Assembly: GCA_036940085.1 (NCBI GenBank)
Contig: JALLBK010001071.1
Coordinates: 1 to 12,637, forward strand
Reading direction: 5' to 3'
DNA from: Discostella pseudostelligera
Lineage: Eukaryota > Bacillariophyta > Thalassiosirophyceae > Thalassiosirales > Thalassiosiraceae
Length of the DNA: 12,637 nucleotides
In this document: positions 6,635-12,637 of the stretch, piece by piece
How positions within the stretch are numbered: position 1 is the first letter of the stretch
How the letters are laid out: every line of letters starts with the position of its first letter
Program-made: the position numbers and the translations under genes
The notes under the pieces: generated by a model
Seen by the model: the letters and a program-made list of their open reading frames with translations, nothing else
The model's database searches: none
Told to the model about the DNA's origin: nothing

Positions 6635-7783
6635 CTAATTAATTTGCTGCCGCGTTGTCTTTTTCTTCATGTAGTTCTTTGCCACTCGAGCGTTCCACAC
6701 GCGAAAGGACGGGTACACTTTTTGCAATGCATCATCACTTCTTTTCAAGTACGGGGAAGTTAGTGGCTTCATAATAGCATCACCATTGGGTCTTACAAAC
6801 AATGTAGCAGCCATTCTCGATTGGGCACAATTTTTGAGTTGATTACCATAATAATCATTGCAGCATGAACCCCAACTAACAACGCGATGCTTCGCAGCAG
6901 GAAATAATTGTCCTTTGGTCAAATAGGAGAACGCGCTTCCAACAAATATCACAGTGACATCATGCCCATGCTGAGAAATCTCCCTCCATTCACCACTACT
7001 ACAACCTCCATTCGGCTGCGTACCACGAGTAGGATGGAATACTTCCAAGCCCATTCCGCCGTTGTTTGCACCAGCTCGATCGAGTATAACCACCGAGATT
7101 AATGATGGATCAGTGTGCGCAGGTAGAAAGATATATTCTTCCTTATTCTGTGATTGTACAGGTGGGTTGTTATTAGGTTGATCACCCTCAACAGCAAACT
7201 CACTCGAACCGGGAGTCAAGTTGCTCTGCTGAACATCCACAACATATCGTTTCATATGCCATTGACTAGAATTGCTCGTAGGTCCAAACTCATGATGAAA
7301 ATATAAATGTGGAATCTTGAGCCTCCGTTCTATCGCATGTAAAACACCAGTTGCGATATCATCATGCATCGTGCAGAAAAGTCGGTTCATATCATTCCGA
7401 AAATTGGAGTGTGGATGGTCGTCGGGAATAGTATTGACATCAAACATCTCTCCATTGCTGAATACGAAGCCTTCTCTATGCTGATTGTACCGACCATGAA
7501 TTGATGCGGCGGTATGAAACCCCGTCCAACTTGCCGAATCAGATTTTGGATCAATGATAGCAGTTGAGACGTTAACATTAGTAGATACTGCATCCAGTGC
7601 GCGCCGAGCGGTGGTGAAGGCTTGCTCAATGAGTACAGCTCGATGTCGATGAGAACGCAGCACCGATAACGGCAAGAGTGAATAGCCATTCAGTTCCAGC
7701 TCTTGGGCACACCGATCGAACGTCATGTCATCATCGAAATCATTGCTGACGATACTACTGCTGCATTCATCCAACAAGTTCAT
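6635..7783 (-). CDS. 2-oxoglutarate/Fe(II)-dependent dioxygenase (IPNS-like fold)
   Basis: Non-haem iron oxygenase of the isopenicillin-N-synthase/plant-type 2OG-Fe(II) superfamily, which couples 2-oxoglutarate decarboxylation to substrate oxidation. The 382-aa protein shows the facial triad in order: H223-T-D225 in LPAHTDPSLISVVILDR, and H299 in AAKHRVVSWG. Arg323 (SRMAATLFVRP) is at the usual place of the 2-oxoglutarate carboxylate-binding Arg, though with R-M-A instead of the common R-x-S. GLEVFHP (246-250 region) and GEWREI match the family's GLEV...GEW strands. Residues about 185-215 are an Asn/Pro/Gln-rich insertion before the catalytic motif. I see no clear signal peptide or presequence, so a cytosolic or nuclear enzyme is most likely. 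The substrate cannot be told from sequence. The gene shares a divergent promoter with the PPR gene. Confidence 0.85.
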   Translation of the reverse strand: MNLLDECSSSIVSNDFDDDMTFDRCAQELELNGYSLLPLSVLRSHRHRAVLIEQAFTTARRALDAVSTNVNVSTAIIDPKSDSASWTGFHTAASIHGRYNQHREGFVFSNGEMFDVNTIPDDHPHSNFRNDMNRLFCTMHDDIATGVLHAIERRLKIPHLYFHHEFGPTSNSSQWHMKRYVVDVQQSNLTPGSSEFAVEGDQPNNNPPVQSQNKEEYIFLPAHTDPSLISVVILDRAGANNGGMGLEVFHPTRGTQPNGGCSSGEWREISQHGHDVTVIFVGSAFSYLTKGQLFPAAKHRVVSWGSCCNDYYGNQLKNCAQSRMAATLFVRPNGDAIMKPLTSPYLKRSDDALQKVYPSFRVWNARVAKNYMKKKTTRQQIN

Positions 7784-8034
7784 TAGGTTGCTGTTTGGTG
7801 GGTGGCGGAAGCGGGATGGTGATGGCCGCTAGAGATAGCCGCTATGGTACATATCTATCTGTTACTGGTACTAATTTTCCCGCCAAATCTTTCCCACCGC
7901 ATCGCGCAACGCCACGTGGAAGCTCTCGACGTACGACGCAACGAACAACAAAGCAAGCACCGTCGCACCGAATATGAATCGAAGCAATAGATAGTAATAC
8001 CAAGTCGAATGAATGGCCAAGTCCGACGACAACC
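7784..8034. promoter_or_regulatory. divergent promoter between dioxygenase and PPR genes
   Basis: 251 bases separate the two start codons. TTTTCCCGCCAAA (7875-7887) contains an E2F-type TTTCCCGCC site, and CCACGTGG (7912-7919) is a full G-box palindrome 24 bases further on. They lie about 92-136 bases from the dioxygenase ATG and 115-160 bases from the PPR ATG, so either or both genes could use them. Confidence 0.55.
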
Positions 8035-10560
8035 ATGATCGGTGGAGGCATTAACAAGCTCTCTGCGCTGCAGAGGAGATGTTTACACAGCCGTGAATTA
8101 TCTCGCATCGCTGCTGGACAGACCCATCATGCTGCATACCCGTCGTCTTCGACATCGAGCGCCGCTCATCGATTGCAACGCGACCATGATCGCGATCAAG
8201 TCAATCGTTTCACGCCACTTACGTTTCTCAACGATAATGGAATCAACATCAGCCATTCCTATTCTCAATTATTGTACAGATTTGGCGATGTTCAGTGGCG
8301 GCGCTATTTCAGCTCGGCGAAAATTAATGATGGTGATTCAGGCGAATCGAATCAGGTACAAAAATCAATGCGATTATCCTGTCTCCATTTCAGCATTGCA
8401 TCTAATCTAACTATTTGCATCATCATTATACTCATTCTGTTTCCACTGTAAAGAAAATAATATCTCTTGCGGACTCGGGGGATATCTCAAAAGCCGAAGA
8501 ATTACTCAATCAAATGCAAGTAGATGCCGTATCGAGTCACCGGGGAGACATGCTACCAGACATTGAAAGCTACACTGCGTTGATGGATGCATATATTGAG
8601 GAACAGAGACGTTTGATATCTACCATTGAAAGTGAGTCTAGCGAAATAGTATGTGATGTGAACGCAAACGAACTGGGCACAGTAACTATTATGGAACTTG
8701 CGGAAAAGGCACAAAATGTACTGATCCAAATGGAGGAGTTGTCGGGAGTATCGGATCATTTTTCATCCATGAGGCTTTCGGGAGGAAATGCAGCTTCCAG
8801 TGTGAGAAATCCGAGCCTTCAACCTACTTCCTATCATTACAATGCTGTCATTTCTGCCTTCGCGAATGCTGCAACTGTTGCCCAAAATACCCATTACGCT
8901 TCGCACTTGATCAAACAAGCACCCTATATGGCAAATCGATGGCTGATGCGTATGGAGGCAATCGCCGATACAAAATCACCAGGCGCTTCTGGAGGCGTGG
9001 CTCCCACAGTGGATAGTTACTTCCATGTGATGGAAGCATATGCATCGAGTGTGGAATCTCGACGAGCCTCCATCCACGTGCAATCCATATTTGACAAACT
9101 GCTACAAAATACCTATCACGTTCGCCCCACGGTGCGTGAGTACCGATTGGTGTTGCGCACATGGTGCAATAGTATCGGTCACAAAGATGCAGCATACAAG
9201 ACAATGGGAGTTTGGATGAGAATGCAGAGATTGTTCAAGGGGGGGAACGAGGAGATGGAACCAACGTTGGAGGATGGGAAGATGGTCCTCGAAGCTTGGA
9301 CACGGTCAAAGTAAGCACTTTTCTCTTGCGCGTACGAATCAGTTCTTACCTACATCTCACGTTGTGTGATTTTATATCAACACTTGCAGGAACAACAATG
9401 CGGCACGTCGCGCTCTAACTGTCCTGTCGACAATGGAAAGTTCTCATGCATCGAAGACAAAAACCGTTCAACCAGACTTGGACTGTTATCGGTATGCGCT
9501 GACAGCAATGTCACGATCTCGGCTTCCAGACATTGGCTCCAACATTCCAAAATTATTCAAGTCGATGGACGATAGTCAAATATTTCCTGATACCGCCTGC
9601 TTTGATTTTGCCATTGAGACGCTGAAGAATTGTGCCCGGCAATCAATAGCCAAAGGTGACGCGGACATGTATGCCAAGGCTTCTGAAAACATGCTGCTGA
9701 GAATGGAGAAAGAACGTGATCGTACGAGTGCGTCAATAGTGAAACCGTCGGCTGTAACATATACAAATGTAATACAGGCATTGGTAGTATTGCGGAACGA
9801 AAGGGCGGCAACTAGAGCAGATGAACTATTGAAGAAAATGATTAATGAATGCGAAGCAGGTGACGAATCGATGAGGCCCACAAGAGATAGTTATGTCGGG
9901 ACTATACACGCGCACGGGAACAGTGGATCAGAGTCGAAATACTTGCGTGCCAATGAAGTTATGGAGCGTATGATTACAGATTACTCAGAGGGGAATGAAT
10001 CGGCTTGTCCGGATGTGCACTCATTCCACTCTGTCATCAGGGCTTGCAATAGTGTATCCAATACGACAGCATCCATCGACAAGAAGAGGGAGGCAATGAT
10101 GTTGGCAATATCTACCGTCCATGGCATGAAAAAATCAGATCAACCGCCCAATCCCACATCGTATCGGCTCCTTCTGCAGTGCTGCATAAGTTTGTTACCG
10201 GTGGGACCAGAGCGGGAGAAAGTCCTACGATCCATCTTTCGAAGTTGTTGTAAGGACGGTTTGGTAAATCAGAGGGTGTTGGGCGAGTTTCAAAAGACTG
10301 TATCTATGGACACCTACTACAAAGACGTCGTGGGTCATGCACAATCCTACAATGACATCAAGTCTTTGCCTGAGGCATGGACTCGAAGTCTTGGATATCG
10401 AGTGCGCACGCATGAGGTGCAAGACGATGGCGTGAGGAAACGAAATCCGATCATTTCAGTGAGTGGGCAGGTGATTGCATCGACGGCATATAATGATCAT
10501 AGAATGAGGAGACGATGGTCGAAAAAGAATCAAAAGTTTCTGCAGGGAGGTCGCATGTAG
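8035..10560 (+). CDS. mitochondrial-type PPR protein, join(8035..8355,8454..9310,9390..10560)
   Basis: Pentatricopeptide-repeat protein of 782 aa, probably binding organellar RNA. The gene model joins three exons, with junctions in phase 0 and phase 2. The N-terminus (KLSALQRRCLHSRELSRIA) is basic, Ser/Leu-rich and free of acids early on, and RRYFSS near 89-94 resembles a mitochondrial presequence processing site. At least eleven helix-A signatures of the P-x-x-x-(S/T)-Y-(N/T)-x-(V/L)-(I/L) type are visible, at about residues 142 (PDIESYTALMDAY), 231 (PTSYHYNAVISAFA), 291, 332, 377, 421, 459, 512 (PSAVTYTNVIQALVVL), 556, 600 and 646. Repeats are irregular, with Ser/Gly/Asn-rich spacers, so it is likely a P-class protein. 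No DYW, SMR or other catalytic domain is seen. The last 100 residues (from about 690) hold LPEAWTR and a basic tail. The 107-aa first exon supplies only the targeting region. Confidence 0.88.
8356..8453 (+). other. PPR gene intron 1 (98 bp, phase 0)
   Basis: Donor CAG|GTACAA and acceptor CTGTAAAG|AAA. A branch-like CTAATCTAAC (8402-8411) is followed by a pyrimidine-rich stretch (CATTCTGTTTCCACTG). The nearer TTTCAG at 8388-8393 would make a 38-bp intron and an immediate in-frame TAA, so it is rejected. The acceptor at 8453 is the first AG after the branch sequence and restores the PPR frame. Retention would add a hydrophobic tail and stop at 8449-8451. Confidence 0.75.
9311..9389 (+). other. 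PPR gene intron 2 (79 bp, phase 2)
   Basis: Donor TCAAA|GTAAGC and acceptor ACTTGCAG|GAAC. Splicing rebuilds a Lys codon (AA+G) and continues as NNNAARRALTVLSTM, completing the second helix of a PPR unit that began with PTLEDGKMVLEAW. The frame then matches the downstream exon exactly. Confidence 0.9.
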
Positions 10561-10676
10561 CTAGCATGAATTGGGATTTATTGATAATCGGTAGACTGCA
10601 GAAAGTTGAATCGATTATTTAATGTTGAGGAAACGCTATGAACTCAGAGCATAATCTATTCCAGCTTGTAAACAAA
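10561..10676. other. short convergent 3' intergenic gap
   Basis: 116 bases between the PPR stop and the MPP6-like stop on the opposite strand. The 3' UTRs of the two genes probably overlap. No distinctive motif is seen. Confidence 0.6.
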
Positions 10677-11345
10677 TCACCCATTGCGCTTTCTCTTCTC
10701 CTTCCTACCAGAACCCCCGCCCAACTCCCTATCTCCTCTTCCCTTGACATACTTTTCATACCTTTCCAACAGCTCTTCATCGGTAATGTGATGTTTCGTA
10801 TTCTTTGTTCTTGTATTATCATCCACCCGTCGTTTCAATGCTTCTTCCCATGTGGTCATAACTGTTTTACGAAACCCACCAAAAGATCGTCTACCTATTA
10901 TATCAGATCCAAGACCGTACATGTCGACGATGGAGGCTTGGTCTAGTAATATTTCACCACCCGCGGATGTCGATGAAGGATGAAATACCTGTGAAATTTC
11001 TTCACTCTTTCGTTTCCGATCGATGTTCACATTATCACTTCTGCTATTGTCAACTGAGGCATTATTTGTTGTATGAACACCACGAACACTCTTGGCAGGT
11101 GCAGGTGCCATCGGCTTCTTCTCCTTAGTTGTTGGGTTGTTGCCATCCTTTTTACGCTGCATGAACCTCATGCCCATCGTTGAACTGGAAAGTTTCTTCG
11201 CCACTGCCACTACTGCCGCACCACCAACACTGGAACCCCTATCCGGAACCTCATTACTTTGTTGTTGTTCGGACGGTGTATTGTTCTTGGGTTTGGCTGA
11301 ACCCGGCTTCCACATCTTGAGTGCCATTGGAAGTGCCATCGCCAT
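10677..11345 (-). CDS. MPP6/MPHOSPH6-like nuclear exosome cofactor
   Basis: M-phase phosphoprotein 6 family. In yeast and animals Mpp6 tethers the Mtr4 helicase to the nuclear RNA exosome and acts in rRNA processing and decay of non-coding RNA. The 222-aa protein is mostly disordered and basic but shows the three family blocks in order: MGMRFMQRKK (57-66), matching the N-terminal MKFMQR motif; GRRSFGGFRKTV (151-162), matching the GRMSFRGFNPEV motif; and ITDEELLERYEKYV (187-200), matching the VSDEEMARRYE motif. A basic tail (GRKEKRKRNG) resembles a nuclear localisation signal. It is longer than human MPHOSPH6 (about 160 aa) because of an N-terminal extension and Ser/Asn-rich linkers. The ATG at 11345 is the first in frame; later Met codons (residues 3, 7, 11) are possible starts. 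It is divergent from the TFIIA gamma gene. Confidence 0.82.
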   Translation of the reverse strand: MAMALPMALKMWKPGSAKPKNNTPSEQQQSNEVPDRGSSVGGAAVVAVAKKLSSSTMGMRFMQRKKDGNNPTTKEKKPMAPAPAKSVRGVHTTNNASVDNSRSDNVNIDRKRKSEEISQVFHPSSTSAGGEILLDQASIVDMYGLGSDIIGRRSFGGFRKTVMTTWEEALKRRVDDNTRTKNTKHHITDEELLERYEKYVKGRGDRELGGGSGRKEKRKRNG

Positions 11346-11415
11346 CGTCGATGGAATGAATGAATGAGTGTTGTAGTTGTTTTGTTTTTTGGGTGGCGGC
11401 GAGAGGTAGCGGATG

Positions 11416-11522
11416 TTTTGGCGGGAACACGAACGATACGGCGGGAACTCAAAAGATGTGGCGGGAACCCCAAAGTATGGCGGAAACTCTAAATTTCGCG
11501 CGCGGGTGCGTTCCCGCCAAAA
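11416..11522. promoter_or_regulatory. phased array of E2F-like sites in a divergent promoter
   Basis: Five sites lie within 107 bp. Direct copies begin at 11420 (within TTTTGGCGGGAAC), 11440 (GGCGGGAAC), 11460 (GGCGGGAAC) and 11479 (GGCGGAAAC), so the spacing is 20, 20 and 19 bp. An inverted copy, TTCCCGCCAAAA, occupies 11511-11522 and is the exact reverse complement of TTTTGGCGGGAA at 11416-11427. TTSGCGGGAA is the classical E2F/DP site. The array begins 70 bases from the MPP6-like ATG and ends 73 bases from the TFIIA gamma ATG, so it is central to a bidirectional promoter. Two-turn spacing would put the direct sites on nearly the same DNA face. Confidence 0.75.
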
Positions 11523-11595
11523 GTAGTCACTGTCGTAGATCTCAAACCTTGCTCGAAGAGGGAGATGTGAGTATTATTACTCGACAGGGGAGACG

Positions 11596-12399
11596 ATGGC
11601 AAAGCCAATATCGATTTCATCCAAATATGCATGGCATCCCCCGCATCGTCCGCCTCCCGCTGATCCATCCATCGCTATGCGAGTAGCTCTGATGAGTCCC
11701 TTGGGAATATGTCTGGAAACTGCATTGGACGAGCTGCTCGCGGAAGATCAACATGAACATGACATCATCGGCATCGGCGTTGGCCACAATCATGGTCGTC
11801 GTGATGGAAGTGGATCAAGTCATCACACCACTCTTGAAATTAATGGGCACGATGATTCTAATGGATATGTTTCTACAGATAACAATGGGCAGTTGCACCA
11901 AGACAACGAGAACGACTCGGAATCGACAACACCAACACGTCGTGACCATCATGTCACATTCGATGCAGCAATGAAAAAGTCCATTCTAGAATCTTATTGC
12001 AAGGCAGTCGTCGAGACGAAACTCGACGATGAATCAAATCCATCTTCTGCAGGAGCAACAAAAACATCATCATCACATATTACAGCACCCGCGGCCATGC
12101 TAATGGGGGAGATTGATCACTACAACCGCGTCGGTGGACAATGGCGGATAGTTGTGAAAAATGCATGTCTTAAACGACGGTCGACGACACACATTGATAA
12201 TGGGAAAACTGGACGAAGCTTGAGAAAGAGGATGGTGTTAGATTGGAATGATGATCATGGTGATGACAATGATAACGATGCTCACTGTACAGTCATTGAT
12301 ACTGGTGGCGCTCCAGACACGAAGGTCAGAGGTAATTCATCGAATATTCACCGTTTCCCGGGTACGATACAAATATTGGCATATGATGATGATACTTAA
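11596..12399 (+). CDS. expanded TFIIA gamma (small) subunit
   Basis: Predicted small subunit of general transcription factor TFIIA (TOA2/GTF2A2 family), which stabilises TBP on promoter DNA. The 267-aa frame contains the family's pieces split by insertions. SPLGICLETALDELLAED (34-51) matches the first helix (TLGxxLxExLDELI). HHVTFDAAMKKSILESY (118-134) plus CKAVVETKL matches the second helical segment. MGEIDHYNRVGGQWRIVVKN (170-189) matches the G.L.TYR.CD.VWTF beta region, with W183 the conserved Trp. GTIQILAYDDD (256-266) matches the last strand (VKIVACDG). Insertions are a His/Asp/Asn/Gly-rich segment (about 53-117) and a basic/Asp-rich segment (about 194-255). Human TFIIA gamma is only about 109 aa. 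The ATG at 11596 opens the frame; Met28 (11677) would start closer to the family N-terminus, so residues 1-27 may be an extension or leader. The call rests on motif order, not on high identity. Confidence 0.75.
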   Translation: MAKPISISSKYAWHPPHRPPPADPSIAMRVALMSPLGICLETALDELLAEDQHEHDIIGIGVGHNHGRRDGSGSSHHTTLEINGHDDSNGYVSTDNNGQLHQDNENDSESTTPTRRDHHVTFDAAMKKSILESYCKAVVETKLDDESNPSSAGATKTSSSHITAPAAMLMGEIDHYNRVGGQWRIVVKNACLKRRSTTHIDNGKTGRSLRKRMVLDWNDDHGDDNDNDAHCTVIDTGGAPDTKVRGNSSNIHRFPGTIQILAYDDDT

Positions 12400-12523
12400 A
12401 AAGCATACACTTAAGTAGCATCAACAACTGTATCAATAGACTCTTGATAGACTTGACTTATTCTGTCAGGCGAAGTCTCCTGCTTCTAGTTTACCATTCG
12501 TGAGGTTGGAAACGAGCCATTTT
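12400..12523. other. convergent 3' gap between TFIIA gamma and the edge gene
   Basis: 124 bases with no gene. It is the third tail-to-tail gap of about 0.12 kb in the window. No distinctive signal is seen. Confidence 0.5.
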
Positions 12524-12637
12524 TTACTCATAGTCAGAGTTATCATATTCATCATCCTCGTCGTTTTCATCATCTTCATCATTATCTTCTCCCTCGTCGT
12601 CTTCACCACCCTCTCCCTCCTCTTCCACATCTTCCAC
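12524..12637 (-). CDS. partial CDS: acidic C-terminus of an unidentified protein
   Basis: On the - strand a frame enters from the right edge and stays open for 37 codons to a TAA (12524-12526). The translation is almost wholly Glu/Asp/Gly/Asn and ends EDDEYDNSDYE. Such acidic tails occur in nucleolar chaperones, in histone-binding proteins and in the RNA polymerase III subunit RPC7/Rpc31, among others, so the family cannot be named. The alternative is a non-coding GAA/GAC-type repeat, but the in-frame end with aromatic residues and the convergent spacing like the other genes favour coding. The start and most of the gene lie outside the window. Confidence 0.55.
   Translation of the reverse strand: MEDVEEEGEGGEDDEGEDNDEDDENDEDDEYDNSDYE

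Noticed and set aside
8035..8451. A stand-alone 138-aa protein with a hydrophobic C-terminal tail.
   Set aside because: The tail is the translation of pyrimidine-rich intron 1. The donor, branch sequence and acceptor restore the PPR frame, so the hydrophobic end is most likely accidental.
6519..10676. Both convergent gaps (6519-6634 and 10561-10676) are exactly 116 bp.
   Set aside because: The sequences are unrelated, so the equal length is probably coincidence in a compact genome.
12400..12637. Naming the edge gene as RNA polymerase III subunit RPC7 from its acidic tail.
   Set aside because: Acidic tails are common to many unrelated proteins and only 37 residues are visible.
1..12637. A novel defence, mobile or secretion system, as the task suggested might be present.
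   Set aside because: All recognisable genes are conserved eukaryotic housekeeping or enzyme families in a normal arrangement. The unusual signals are regulatory and compositional, not a new multi-gene system.

Overview
The window looks like nuclear DNA from a gene-dense unicellular eukaryote, most likely a diatom (centric, Thalassiosira-like is my best guess) or a related stramenopile. The reasons are eukaryote-only gene families, a few short GT-AG introns (124, 98 and 79 bp), intergenic gaps of about 0.1 to 0.7 kb, mitochondrial presequences, a long PPR protein, and housekeeping proteins padded with Ser-, Asp-, His- and Asn-rich insertions. The organism is an inference from style; no species marker is present. 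I found no operon, prophage, CRISPR array or prokaryotic feature.

Layout. Positions 1-688 are mostly non-coding: a 10-bp-period tandem repeat at the left edge, a CAC/ACC-rich tract, and a compact inverted repeat with TA ends that could be a tiny MITE. A tRNA-Gly(GCC) gene follows at 689-759. On the + strand come NDUFS4, a complex I accessory subunit with a long C-terminal extension (921-1811); the Hsp90 co-chaperone CDC37 in two exons (2423-3950); and the spliceosomal B-complex protein MFAP1 (4512-6518). MFAP1 is convergent with a 2-oxoglutarate/Fe(II) dioxygenase on the - strand (6635-7783). That gene is divergent from a three-exon mitochondrial-type PPR protein (8035-10560, + strand). The PPR gene is convergent with an MPP6/MPHOSPH6-like nuclear-exosome cofactor (10677-11345, - strand), which is divergent from a highly expanded TFIIA gamma subunit (11596-12399, + strand). 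The right edge holds the acidic C-terminus of one more - strand gene.

How the genes relate. They do not form one pathway, but they cover expression and energy housekeeping: Pol II initiation (TFIIA), splicing (MFAP1), RNA decay and processing (MPP6), kinase folding (CDC37), organellar RNA (PPR), respiration (NDUFS4) and translation (tRNA). What links them is promoter architecture. Four of the five intergenic promoter regions carry E2F-like GGCGGGA or GGCGC sites, three of them next to a CACGTGG E-box/G-box. The clearest case is the divergent MPP6/TFIIA-gamma promoter, with four direct GGCGG(G/A)AAC sites at 19-20 bp spacing plus an inverted fifth copy. A second unexplained signal is the sharp switch of codon third positions within genes, from C-rich to G/T-rich, best seen in NDUFS4.
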